Source: Syntrophobotulus glycolicus DSM 8271 (GTDB taxonomy: Bacteria > Bacillota > Desulfitobacteriia > Desulfitobacteriales > Syntrophobotulaceae). From it: DNA of 64,000 bases. Below the pieces are notes generated by a model. That model was not told where the DNA came from. It saw only the letters and a list, made by a program, of their open reading frames with translations, and searched no databases. This document shows positions 47,727 to 56,286 of the stretch, piece by piece. Each line of letters starts with the position of its first letter. Position 1 is the stretch's first letter. The stretch covers positions 1,364,001 to 1,428,000 of the forward strand of contig NC_015172.1 in NCBI RefSeq assembly GCF_000190635.1, in the 5' to 3' direction. The position numbers and the translations under genes are program-made.

Positions 47727-48958
47727 TGGATGCGGTTGATCGGGCGATCCTCAATATGATTCAGGAGTCCTTCCCGGCGGATTCCCGCCCCTACCGGACG
47801 ATCGGAAGCAAAACCGGCCTGAGCGAAGGGGCGGCCTTCCAAAGGATCGAACAGTTAAAACACAGGGAAATGATTCGCCGCCTCGGCGGAATCTTTGATT
47901 CCGCGAAGCTGGGCTATGTCAGCACACTTTGCGCGGCCAGGGCGCCGGAGGATAAGATCCCGGCTTTGGCGGAGCTGATGGGCGGCATCACCGAAATTAC
48001 GCACAGTTACCTGCGCCGGCACCATTACAACTTATGGTTTACGATCATCGCCTGTTCCCGCCAGAGACTGGAGCAAATCTTGAATGAAATCAAAGCGGTC
48101 CTGGGCAGTGAGGAAACGTACAGCCTCCCGGCCCAAAGAGTATTTAAAGTCAAGGTTTGTTTAAATTTCCCGGGCGGGGAGCAGACAGGGGAGAGCCGGG
48201 CCGCTAGCATCCCCTTTACTGCCGCCGCTCCGGATAGAGAGACGGGAGAGGCTCCGTTTTCCGGCCTGAGTGTCAGCGAAGAGGAGAAAGCCTTGATCAG
48301 ACTGCTGCAGGGCAATCTGCCCAGTACGCCGACCCCTTTTGCCGAGCTGGCCAAAGCCTTGAACAGCACGGAAGAAGAAGTCCTGGCCCAGGTGGATTCT
48401 TTCCGGCGCCGGGGCATCTTGCGGCGGCTGGCGGCGGTGCTCTATCATCAAAAAGCGGGGTTCACCTCCAATATCATGGGAGTCTGGCGCGTACCGGAGG
48501 TGCTGGTGCCTGAGACAGGGCGCAGGATGGCTGCTTCCCCGCAGGTCAGTCACTGCTACCAGCGTCCCTGTCTGCCTGAGCTTCCCTATAATCTCTATAC
48601 CATGATTCACGGTCATTCCGATCAAGAGTGCCGGGAGATGATGGCCGCCCTGGCGGAGGAGACCGGAATCAGAGATTATGCTCTGCTCTTCAGCCAGACC
48701 GAGCTCAAGAAGAGCAGCATGCGTTATTTCCTGGAAGAAAGGGAGGGCGGCACCAAGTCAATTATTTATGAGAATGCAATGGAAGATAAAGATGTCAAGG
48801 GTAAAGGAACACCCGTTTATCTTAAAACAGTAAGAAATAAAGAAACCAATAAAATTGAAAAATTGGTTGAAATGTCCGGGGATGAGGCATGGGAGAAAAT
48901 AAACAGTACTGATGATAGGATTATTCAGATGGTACGAACTCCATGGGATAAAAATTAG
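47726..48958 (+). CDS. Siroheme decarboxylase, AhbA-AhbB fusion with an extra C-terminal tail
   Basis: ATG 47726 overlaps the ahbD stop by one base and follows AGAGGGGG. The 410-residue protein contains two Lrp/AsnC-like halves. The first, about 1-155, has IGSKTGLSEGAAFQRIEQL and RRLGGIFDSAKLGY; the second, about 175-350, has LAKALNSTEEEVLAQVDSF and RRLAAVLYHQKAGFTSNIM. Usually these are separate AhbA and AhbB proteins that together convert siroheme to 12,18-didecarboxysiroheme. The last 55 or so residues, encoded by abruptly AT-rich DNA from about 48757, are not part of either domain. Confidence 0.82.
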   Translation: MDAVDRAILNMIQESFPADSRPYRTIGSKTGLSEGAAFQRIEQLKHREMIRRLGGIFDSAKLGYVSTLCAARAPEDKIPALAELMGGITEITHSYLRRHHYNLWFTIIACSRQRLEQILNEIKAVLGSEETYSLPAQRVFKVKVCLNFPGGEQTGESRAASIPFTAAAPDRETGEAPFSGLSVSEEEKALIRLLQGNLPSTPTPFAELAKALNSTEEEVLAQVDSFRRRGILRRLAAVLYHQKAGFTSNIMGVWRVPEVLVPETGRRMAASPQVSHCYQRPCLPELPYNLYTMIHGHSDQECREMMAALAEETGIRDYALLFSQTELKKSSMRYFLEEREGGTKSIIYENAMEDKDVKGKGTPVYLKTVRNKETNKIEKLVEMSGDEAWEKINSTDDRIIQMVRTPWDKN

Positions 48959-49035
48959 TATTTCAATATGTGACAATTGACCGTCACGACAAGCCATTCA
49001 ACCTTTCACACTCGCTTCACGGAACGGGAGGATGA

Positions 49036-49058
49036 AAAGCTGGAGGCTTTTTTTATTT
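49036..49058 (+). terminator. Probable terminator of the ahb operon
   Basis: AAAGC-TGGAG-GCTTT with a run of T ends the heme gene transcript; the stem is short. It lies inside a long upstream extension of the next frame, which supports a later start for that gene. Confidence 0.5.
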
Positions 49059-49117
49059 GCCCCGTTTGGGCCGTTCCGGCCGGAAGGAAGAATAACGAAA
49101 ACCGTTAAGCAAAAATA

Positions 49118-49126
49118 TGGTATAAT
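49118..49126 (+). promoter_or_regulatory. Extended -10 promoter for the LCP gene
   Basis: TGGTATAAT is an extended -10 element about 160 bases before the chosen start. The -35 region is poor. The rest of the 325-base gap after the ahb operon holds only the terminator above. Confidence 0.4.
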
Positions 49127-49283
49127 CGGATCAATCAAGAGAATATATTTTGGGAACAGCCGCAACCGGAATGAAAAAAATCACAAAATTTTATATCAGC
49201 AGGCCAGGCCCAAGCGGTACCTGCTGACGGCTTTCCGTATTCTCCGGACGGTACGCAAAAAATTAAACGGGGTGAACATATTG

Positions 49284-50879
49284 GTGAGAACGAGAAGCAA
49301 ACGCATTTTGCTCACGCTGGTCTTAGTGCTGGCAGGGATCATGGCGGGGACGGCAGCCGCCTTCTATTTCGGCTTTTTGGGCTTTGGTTCCGTGGATATG
49401 AACAGCCGGGTCAGCTTCCTGCTGATCGGGACGGATAAAAGACCGGGGGATCATTCATACAATGCGGACTCGATCATCGTGGCCAGCTTTGATCCCCGGA
49501 CCAAGCTCGTTTCCCTGCTCTCGATTCCGAGGGATACCCGGGTGGCCCTGTCCGGCGGGAAAGACTACTGTAAAATCAATGCCCTCCCGTCCTTAAAGGG
49601 AATCCCGGAGCTGGAAAAACAGGTGACGGCCCTCACCGGCATTAAGCTGAACGGTTATGTCCTGACCAATTTCCAGGGATTCAAGGAGATCATCGACACC
49701 TTGGGCGGGATTACGATCGATGTGGAGAAAAACATGTACTATGAGACCGGGGACGAAGAGGACGGCTATATTAACCTGAAAGCCGGGGTCCAGAAATTAA
49801 ACGGGACCAAGGCCCTTCAGTATGCCCGCTTCCGTCATGACGATACCGCTGATATCGGGCGGACCGCCAGACAGCAGAAAGTGCTGACGGCGGTAGCGAA
49901 AAAAGCGCTGGAACCCGTGAATATCCTCAAAATGCCCGCCCTTATCCCGCAATTCATGAAAGCGGTGGAGACGGACCTGGCGCTCAAAGACCTGACCACA
50001 CTTGCCGGAGCGGCAAATTCCTTCAGTGATGCCAAGATCGTAAGTCAGACCTTGCCCGGCAATGCCATTATGCTGGACGGATTAAGCTATTGGGAGGTCA
50101 ACAAGACCAAAGCGAGAGAAGTGGCCCAAAATCTCCTGCTGGGCCAAACAACCAGTGAGATCTGGGACAGCTCAGTGATGGACTCCCTTGACGCAGAGAC
50201 AAAAGCCCGCCTTGATTCTCCCAAAACCGAAACCGTGATCGAAATGCCGGAGATTTCGGGAGTGACCATACCCAAAGAAGGGGAAGAACCCGTCAAAACC
50301 ATCCAGACCGAGCAGTATTCCGGGACGGTTGTCTGGTCCCCGGATGACCAGGTCTTTGTGGCGGGACAGAAATATCAGGCGACCATTACCCTGGAGCCCA
50401 AAGCGGGCTATACCTTAAAAGGAATTAGGGCCAACTTCTTTACCGTACCGGGGGCGACCGCCGCCAATGCGGCGGGATCAGGGGTCATTACAGCCCAGTT
50501 CCCGGCGGTGCGGACCGAGCCAGAGACCGCGCCGGAAGAAGAACCGGAGGAAACGGCACCGGCGGGAACAGCACCGGCAGAAAACACGGCGACAGTGGTC
50601 AGCAGGGCGGACATCGCCGGGGTTATCCCGCCCAAAGCCGGGGCGGAGCCGGTGACCATGATCACCCCGACAGAGCAGTATAGCGGATCAGTGATCTGGG
50701 CCCCGGCCGACAAGCCCTTTGAGCAGGGCCGGCAATATACAGCGGTCATTATCCTGGTGCCCAAAGCAGGATATACCATGGAAGGCATCGGCCAGAATTT
50801 TTTCACGGTAGCGGGCGCCGCGGCGACCAATGACCCCGGCTCAGGGATCATCAAAGCGGCCTTTCCGGCCACAGAGTAA
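49284..50879 (+). CDS. LytR-CpsA-Psr (LCP) family cell-wall ligase with two C-terminal repeat domains
   Basis: I choose GTG 49284, nine bases after GGGGTG; GTG 49272 is possible, and a frame from 49032 crosses a terminator and promoter. One N-terminal helix (ILLTLVLVLAGIMAG) anchors an extracellular LCP domain (FLLIGTDKRPGDHSYNADSI, LLSIPRDTRVAL, NALQYARFRHDD-like KALQYARFRHDD). LCP enzymes attach teichoic acid or other polymers to peptidoglycan. After about residue 315 come two copies of an 85-residue domain (ISGVTIPKEGEEPV...GYTLKGIRANFFTV and IAGVIPPKAGAEPV...GYTMEGIGQNFFTV), linked by a Pro/Glu/Ala-rich spacer. Confidence 0.85.
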   Translation: MRTRSKRILLTLVLVLAGIMAGTAAAFYFGFLGFGSVDMNSRVSFLLIGTDKRPGDHSYNADSIIVASFDPRTKLVSLLSIPRDTRVALSGGKDYCKINALPSLKGIPELEKQVTALTGIKLNGYVLTNFQGFKEIIDTLGGITIDVEKNMYYETGDEEDGYINLKAGVQKLNGTKALQYARFRHDDTADIGRTARQQKVLTAVAKKALEPVNILKMPALIPQFMKAVETDLALKDLTTLAGAANSFSDAKIVSQTLPGNAIMLDGLSYWEVNKTKAREVAQNLLLGQTTSEIWDSSVMDSLDAETKARLDSPKTETVIEMPEISGVTIPKEGEEPVKTIQTEQYSGTVVWSPDDQVFVAGQKYQATITLEPKAGYTLKGIRANFFTVPGATAANAAGSGVITAQFPAVRTEPETAPEEEPEETAPAGTAPAENTATVVSRADIAGVIPPKAGAEPVTMITPTEQYSGSVIWAPADKPFEQGRQYTAVIILVPKAGYTMEGIGQNFFTVAGAAATNDPGSGIIKAAFPATE

Positions 50880-50890
50880 AAATAAGCGAA

Positions 50891-50919
50891 ACAGGGGGCG
50901 AGCTTGGCCCCCTGTTTTT
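50891..50919 (+). terminator. Intrinsic terminator of the LCP gene
   Basis: ACAGGGGGC and GCCCCCTGT form a nine-pair GC-rich stem with a seven-base loop followed by TTTT. Confidence 0.85.
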
Positions 50920-50967
50920 CTGTCTCTGATCTCTTCTCCTTTTTATCAAGCTGGATAGCGGTTTAAC

Positions 50968-51003
50968 TGTCCCAAATTCGACACCGGTGTCGAATTTGGG
51001 ACA
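50968..51003. repeat. Perfect 36-bp palindrome
   Basis: The half-site TGTCCCAAATTCGACACC is followed immediately by its exact reverse complement, with no loop and no mismatch. No T-run follows. It is too long to be chance and could be a dispersed repeat, protein-binding site or transposon junction. Confidence 0.85.
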
Positions 51004-51523
51004 AGCTATTCGGAGGAGATCGCCCGGGCGGGATCGGCCGAGTTTTCAAAAAACCAGTAAATTATTGTCGAAACAATTGGAATATAATGAACGAGGTGGT
51101 AAAATCAAGAGGACACTCGTTGAAAAACGGCCGATTTTCTGTCTGACCGCCAAGAAACCGGGAGAATAGGGGAAAGAAACACCTTGCGGGCCGATTCGGC
51201 CCGGGGATGATTGAGGATAATCATGAGTTTACAACCTTTTCATGTGATGACGGGGCCGGATCAAGTAAGTTGAGAGGAAAAGAAAGTGTCTCAACCTCTG
51301 TTTGATGAGAACAAGGACCGTGCGCCTGTCTGCTTCAGGGTCTTCTGTTTCCATTTTTCCTTGGGGAATGTATTGGTGGGAGAACGCTTTTTGCCAAGCC
51401 ATGTGCCTCTCGATTTTTTCATCTGCAGGCGGATGGCTTGTTTCTGTGTGTTTATCCAGGTGGCGGTTTTAGACGGGTTCCCCGGGGATTAAGATGAGCT
51501 TGATGAGAGGTGATCTGCTGTAA

Positions 51524-52672
51524 ATGCACAAGATGCGCAGCTTTATTCGTAATACGTTTTCCGCAGAAAACAGTGAGAAATTCCGGCAGGAAAAATTCAG
51601 GCACAATCATTTATGCATATTCGCGCTGTCTGTCTATCTGACATTTGAACAGCTGTATTACGGCTTTTGCATATCGGAACCGGGAAGCCTGAGGCAGAAA
51701 ATCTTTATCGGCACGGCAGGTCTCATGCTGGCCTATACGGCAATCAGCGCCCTGATTCACGCCAAAAAGACCGGGCAATTAACCCGGGGCCATAAAATAT
51801 ATGAACTGAGCTTTGGCCTGAGCGGTTTTGCCATCGCGATCGCCAGGTCCCTGATCTTACAAAACCATACATTTGCCTTGCCTTCCATCTATATTGCGGT
51901 GATTTACGGTTTTGCGGTATTTTTTTATTTGTCGCCGCTGGTCAGCTTCGGAATATACTTCATTACCTGTGCCTCGGTGCTCATCCTGCTGCCGCTGTTT
52001 CACCCCGAGATCGTCCTCATCACTTATGTCCAGGACATTGTGACCAATAACTTCATTGCCTGGATCGCCTCAGTCATCAGCTACCGGAGATATGTCAGAG
52101 AGTACAGGTGCCAGCAGACCATATCCGATAAGAACGAGGAGCTGCAGGCCAAGACGGCCAATATCCAGAAGACAAACCAGACCCTGCAATACATGTCCAA
52201 CATCGATGACCTGACCAATATTTACAATCGCAGAAAGCTGAACGAATTTCTGGAGCTGGAATATGAGCGGTGCCGGGCGGCGGGGAAAAACATCTCTTTA
52301 ATCTTGATTGATGTGGATTTCTTCAAAGCGATCAATGACACTTACGGACATTCCGCGGGCGATAAGGTGCTTGAACAGTTCGGAAAATTGCTCAAACAAA
52401 ACGTCAGCCTCAACAATATCGTGGGAAGGTGGGGCGGTGAAGAATTTTTAATGATCTGCCCGGAAACCAATCTTGAGGAAGCGGTCTGCCTGGCGGAAAA
52501 AATAAGGAGAATGGTCCAAAACGACGACTTTAAACTGGAAAATCAGGTCACATGCAGTCTCGGAGTGGCGACAAATCAGAATATCGATACCATAACCAAT
52601 TTGATTATCCGGGCGGACAGGGGACTTTACCGGGCGAAAGCCCTGGGAAGAAACAGAGTTGAAGAGGGATAA
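51524..52672 (+). CDS. Membrane diguanylate cyclase (GGDEF)
   Basis: The 382-residue protein starts at ATG 51524. About six transmembrane helices occupy residues 28-190. A short coiled coil (KNEELQAKTANIQKTNQTL) leads into the GGDEF domain from about 220: DDLTNIYNRRKL, IDVDFFKAINDTYGHSAGDK, the signature GGEEF in GRWGGEEFLMI, and ADRGLYRAKALGRNRV. The catalytic residues look intact, so it should make cyclic di-GMP. An RxxD inhibitory site is not seen before GGEEF. The signal sensed is unknown. Confidence 0.88.
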   Translation: MHKMRSFIRNTFSAENSEKFRQEKFRHNHLCIFALSVYLTFEQLYYGFCISEPGSLRQKIFIGTAGLMLAYTAISALIHAKKTGQLTRGHKIYELSFGLSGFAIAIARSLILQNHTFALPSIYIAVIYGFAVFFYLSPLVSFGIYFITCASVLILLPLFHPEIVLITYVQDIVTNNFIAWIASVISYRRYVREYRCQQTISDKNEELQAKTANIQKTNQTLQYMSNIDDLTNIYNRRKLNEFLELEYERCRAAGKNISLILIDVDFFKAINDTYGHSAGDKVLEQFGKLLKQNVSLNNIVGRWGGEEFLMICPETNLEEAVCLAEKIRRMVQNDDFKLENQVTCSLGVATNQNIDTITNLIIRADRGLYRAKALGRNRVEEG

Positions 52673-52779
52673 AGCGATCAAGCAAAAAAAAGAAAGGTGA
52701 AGACCGCTGGAATAACAGGCAAAACAAGGCCTGGGAGGGAAAAATCAGACGTGAGGAATGATTAAAAGGAATGGTTAAG

Positions 52780-53346
52780 ATGAAAAAATATTTGATCTGG
52801 TTCGTTGCCGCTGCCGTACTCTTGCTTGGTGGCTGCAATGCCCCGGCCGAAACGGCCCCGGAAAACAAAACAAGCGCAACGACTGAAACCAAAACAGTCC
52901 CGACAACGGAAAATAAAGTTGTAACCACTGGAATCGGCAGCTTGTCAAGCTATACCAGCGAAAAGGGGCTAATTGTTCAAATGCCTGAAAAATGGCAGAA
53001 CAAAGAAATAAGAGCGGAAGAAAACCAGAATTGCCTGCGGTTGATTTTTTCCGGAATAAATCATAAAGATGAAATCATGATGACGATCGGAGCATTGACG
53101 CAGGCCAAATACCAGGACCTGAAAAACAGGCCGGAGGATGATCCGGAGAAAATCAGAGAAGAAGATGTTCTGGGCGAAAATGAGAAATATGTATTTTATC
53201 TTATTCCAAAGTTGGATATTGGCTATACAATGGAAGAAATCAACGAGCATCAGCAGACGATCGTTGAGATATTTTTAGATCACACCGAGCTTAGAACGTT
53301 GATTAAGATCATCCCCGCAAAGGAAAACGAGCGGGAACCTTACTGA
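52780..53346 (+). CDS. Lipoprotein of unknown function
   Basis: ATG 52780 is nine bases after AAAGGA; ATG 52771 abuts that site. The protein is 188 residues with a signal and lipobox LLLGGC, then a Thr/Glu-rich linker and a globular region starting GLIVQMPEKWQNKEIRAE. The family is not recognised; similarity to PsbP/stress-type lipoproteins is only in general shape. Its last seven bases overlap the end of the opposite-strand lipoprotein gene. Confidence 0.7.
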   Translation: MKKYLIWFVAAAVLLLGGCNAPAETAPENKTSATTETKTVPTTENKVVTTGIGSLSSYTSEKGLIVQMPEKWQNKEIRAEENQNCLRLIFSGINHKDEIMMTIGALTQAKYQDLKNRPEDDPEKIREEDVLGENEKYVFYLIPKLDIGYTMEEINEHQQTIVEIFLDHTELRTLIKIIPAKENEREPY

Positions 53347-53978
53347 AAAACCTTGACTTGCTGGATTGGTTTTAAACGATCTTTTTCCAATATCGATAGA
53401 GCCCAGCCGTCTGCTCCGTCCTCATAACGGTATGTGAGTAAGACAATATTTCCGTCTTCATTGTAAACCGCATTCCCGGTATGACCATCGGTCAATATGC
53501 TGTTAAGCAGCTCCTGATCCACCTCTTTGACTTCTTTGAACTCCTCTAGTTCTTTTTTATTGGCTTTGTGCAATTCGTTTTTTTGCAGATGATAGACATA
53601 TGCAGAATGATCAATATCACTTTCGTTTCCAAAAGCAAGCTCGTTACGATTCGATTTCACGCTCGTATAGTCGCTGCCCTGCATTTTATTCAGGCCCAAA
53701 GACAGGTTATCAATGGTGTGGAGAATAGCCTGCTGATCAAAATCGTAAATCAAGATACCGTTAAAATTTAAGATCACTGCATATTGATCATAGGCATAAA
53801 CCAATCTTGGACCGGTCGCTCCAATCGGCTGGTTTTTTATTTTTTCAATGACTTGATCATCTTGATTCAAAAAATTTTCCAATTCGGAGTTTTTACCGGC
53901 GGTTTGCTCATTTGCACAGCTGACCAGCAGAAAAAGGGCGAATACCAGAACGAGAAGAAAGGCCGTTTTTTTTCGCAT
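53340..53978 (-). CDS. Lipoprotein of unknown function
   Basis: The 212-residue protein has a signal peptide ending in lipobox FLLVSC. The mature region includes RLVYAYDQYAVILNFNGILIYD and AVYNEDGNIVLLTYRYED, suggesting beta-strand repeats, perhaps a propeller-like or DUF domain, but no family is recognised. It converges on the other lipoprotein gene, overlapping by seven bases at the stops. Confidence 0.68.
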   Translation of the reverse strand: MRKKTAFLLVLVFALFLLVSCANEQTAGKNSELENFLNQDDQVIEKIKNQPIGATGPRLVYAYDQYAVILNFNGILIYDFDQQAILHTIDNLSLGLNKMQGSDYTSVKSNRNELAFGNESDIDHSAYVYHLQKNELHKANKKELEEFKEVKEVDQELLNSILTDGHTGNAVYNEDGNIVLLTYRYEDGADGWALSILEKDRLKPIQQVKVFQ

Positions 53979-54181
53979 AATTCAAGTCTCCTTATACGAA
54001 CAAAATAGGGGTTATTCCAAAAGCCTGTGATCTCTTGATTCAGTCAGAGCTTTCGGATGCCCTATAATTTAGTATACTGAAAATACCGGCTGAACGCCAG
54101 TATTGCGGAGCGGAATTGCCGGGCACAGCGATCCGGTTTTACCCTGGCTCACCTGTGTCCGACAATTCAGGCCGGGGTCAA

Positions 54182-54544
54182 TCAGCTGTGGCATTCATGC
54201 TCATGGGCATGACAGGAATCACCGGAATCAAGCAAAGATCCGGCAAGCCAGCGAAGAGCCACTTCCTTAACATTTCCTGAACACCCCCGCACCACCTCAA
54301 TACCTGAAGCATGCAGCACATTAACGGCGCCTTGCCCCATATTTCCGGCGAGCAAGACTTTGACATCCATTTCTGACAGTGTTTTAGCGATATTTGATTT
54401 GCATCCGCAGCCCGCGGGAGAGGCAATGGTCTGCTCATCAAGTATTGCTTTGCGATTGGGGTCAACAGTGAAAATGGTATAGTACTCACAGTGACCAAAA
54501 TGGTCGTCAATGGAATTTTGACGAGACGGCAGGGCGATTTTCAT
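54182..54544 (-). CDS. NifX/NafY-like dinitrogenase cofactor family protein
   Basis: ATG 54544 is ten bases after GGAGG. The 120-residue protein has IALPSRQNSIDDHFGHCEYYTIF and NMGQGAVNVLHASGIEVVRG, the core of the NifB/NifX C-terminal domain family (MTH1175-like). A CGCK motif and a His/Cys-rich tail (SCHAHEHECHS) could bind metal. Small stand-alone members carry Fe-S or Mo-containing clusters or are of unknown role. It is divergent from an MBL-fold gene and shares its operator region. Confidence 0.82.
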   Translation of the reverse strand: MKIALPSRQNSIDDHFGHCEYYTIFTVDPNRKAILDEQTIASPAGCGCKSNIAKTLSEMDVKVLLAGNMGQGAVNVLHASGIEVVRGCSGNVKEVALRWLAGSLLDSGDSCHAHEHECHS

Positions 54545-54583
54545 GTTGAACATTCCTCCATTTTTTTCAGTGCCGGCAATTGA

Positions 54584-54643
54584 GTTATTGACATATGCCA
54601 TTTATAACCCTATTATAATCCATAAAGAGCATATGTCAATAAC
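54584..54643. promoter_or_regulatory. Divergent promoter with two identical operator sites
   Basis: GTTATTGACATATGC lies at 54584-54598 and its exact inverse at 54629-54643, 30 bases apart. TTGACA in each can act as a -35, with TATTAT/TATAAT between, so it serves both the NifX-like gene and the MBL-fold gene. The same motif recurs at two later promoters. Confidence 0.6.
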
Positions 54644-54700
54644 TGAAATGATTCGGCCGCGAGCTGAGCAGGATGACAGGGGCATAATTGAGGAGCGAGA

Positions 54701-55528
54701 ATGATGATCATTAAAACATTGGTGGAAAATACAGCGGTCTCGGATCAATTCGAAGCTGAGCACGGGTTAAGTCTTTATATCGAGACCAATCAGCATAAGA
54801 TCTTATTTGATTTAGGCGCCAGCAGCGTATTCATCAAAAATGCCCGCAAAATGAAGATTGATCTTGCCGGTGTTGATCTCGCTGTGATCTCTCATGGACA
54901 TTACGATCACGGCGGCGGACTGCGGGAGTTTTTGCGCATCAATGAGCGGGCTCAAATTTATTTAAAGACAAAAGCGTTTCAACAGCACTGCGGCCGTAAA
55001 GCTGACGGGGGAATTGAAGATATCGGTTTGGATGACAGCTTGCTGCCCAATGCGCGTCTGACCCTGGTTGAAAATGATTTGAACATAGGCAGCGAGCTTG
55101 AGCTCTTCGGCAATGTCAACGGCCGGAAATTCATGTCCTCACTAAACACGGACATGCTGATGAGGGAGGGCCGGGAGCTTGTCCCGGATAATTTCGCCCA
55201 TGAGCAAAACCTGCTCATCAAGGAAGAAGGAAAGACCCTGCTCATAGCCGGATGTGCTCATACAGGAATGGTCAACATATTAGAGCACCTTTTTACGCAA
55301 AAACAAATCATACCCAGCCATATCATAGGAGGATTTCATTTATACAGCAGGGCGAAAAAGCAAGCGGAGGAAGCGAAGACTGTTGAAGAGATAGGGAAAT
55401 ACCTGCACCAGACCGGTTTAAGATTTTATACCTGTCATTGCACCGGCCGGGATTCTTTTCAAATCCTGAAAACAATCATGGGAGATCATATTCAGTACTT
55501 GGCAGCCGGAAGCCAAATCGAAATCTAA
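54701..55528 (+). CDS. MBL-fold metallohydrolase (COG1237 type)
   Basis: The 275-residue protein starts at ATG 54701 or 54704. The metallo-beta-lactamase motif is VISHGHYDHGGGL, with LFDLGASSVFIKNARKM before it. Further ligands are in LLIAGCAHTGMVNI and IIGGFHLYS, and the C-terminal CHCTGRDSF. This group includes the methanopterin precursor RFA-P synthase-like proteins and is often found near NifX-like genes. The substrate is unknown. Confidence 0.82.
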   Translation: MMIIKTLVENTAVSDQFEAEHGLSLYIETNQHKILFDLGASSVFIKNARKMKIDLAGVDLAVISHGHYDHGGGLREFLRINERAQIYLKTKAFQQHCGRKADGGIEDIGLDDSLLPNARLTLVENDLNIGSELELFGNVNGRKFMSSLNTDMLMREGRELVPDNFAHEQNLLIKEEGKTLLIAGCAHTGMVNILEHLFTQKQIIPSHIIGGFHLYSRAKKQAEEAKTVEEIGKYLHQTGLRFYTCHCTGRDSFQILKTIMGDHIQYLAAGSQIEI

Positions 55529-55569
55529 AGAAGATCCAAATTGATGAACAGCAGGATTCAGCTCATTTG

Positions 55570-55610
55570 GTTATTGGCATTTGACAATAACTGAATGAGG
55601 GGTATAATTT
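55570..55610 (+). promoter_or_regulatory. Promoter with shared operator, flavin reductase operon
   Basis: GTTATTGGCATTTG (55570-55583) matches the divergent-promoter motif at 12 of 14 bases and forms GTTATTG/CAATAAC around eight bases. TTGACA (55581) and TATAAT (about 55603) give a promoter with 16-base spacing. Confidence 0.55.
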
Positions 55611-55700
55611 TTTTAAGAGATAAAAAAGGGAAGGGGGGATTAGCGGCCGGCAATACTTGTCCCGGGCAGGACCCAACAATTTCAGATAGGAGAACTGGAA

Positions 55701-56201
55701 ATGAAAAAGACAGTGACCGATTTCAAAGGATGTTTAAAGCCGGTGCCGGATATTTTGGTATCCTGCAGAAACAAAGAGGGGAAGAATAACGCTTTGGCAG
55801 TAGCGTGTGCTTGCAATTGCAGTATGAATCCGCCAATGATTATGGCAGGGATTGTTCCCGGCAGGTATTCCTATGAATTCGTCAAAGAAACCGGAGTATT
55901 TGTTGTCAATCTTGTGACGGAGGAGTTAAGAACACAATATGCCTATCTTGGCAGCCACAGCGGCCGGGACGAAGACAAACTGGCAAAACTGGGAATGAAA
56001 ATCGGGGAAGGGGTAAAAATCAATGCCCCTATTTTATTGGATTGCCCTGTCAGTATCGAATGTACGGTAGTGGATTCCATAAAAACGGGAACTCACGAAA
56101 TGTTTGTCGGGAAAGTAGAATATATTCATGCCAAAGAAGAATTCATCTTAGAGAATGGGTCTGTTGATTATGCAAAGATCAACTTGCTGAAATTTCGTTA
56201 A
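55701..56201 (+). CDS. Flavin reductase-like, FMN-binding split barrel protein
   Basis: The 166-residue protein starts at ATG 55701 after TAGGAG. The pattern KPVPDILVSCRNKEGKNNAL, then MIMAGIVPGRYSYEFVKETG and FVVNLVTEELRTQY is the flavin reductase-like domain that binds FMN (flavoredoxin type). It likely transfers electrons to an oxidoreductase or oxygen. It shares the operator motif and probably a transcript with the following DUF1847 gene. Confidence 0.8.
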   Translation: MKKTVTDFKGCLKPVPDILVSCRNKEGKNNALAVACACNCSMNPPMIMAGIVPGRYSYEFVKETGVFVVNLVTEELRTQYAYLGSHSGRDEDKLAKLGMKIGEGVKINAPILLDCPVSIECTVVDSIKTGTHEMFVGKVEYIHAKEEFILENGSVDYAKINLLKFR

Positions 56202-56286
56202 TCGTTGAGATAAAGCGGATGAAACCCCGCGTGACCGGGAAAGCTCAAGCCTTTGGCAAAGAAAAAGGAAAAAGGGGGTTTGCAGC

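Larger units (their letters stand above)
50880..51523. other. Intergenic region, 644 bases
   Basis: This gap holds a terminator and a perfect palindrome (listed separately), then GTTGAGA/TCTCAAC pairing at 51269-51295. Short frames at 50987 (60 codons) and 51286 (68 codons) lack homology I can recognise. No RNA gene was recognised. Confidence 0.5.

Noticed and set aside
50987-51169. 60-codon frame starting inside the perfect palindrome
   Set aside because: No ribosome site or recognised family; kept as intergenic.
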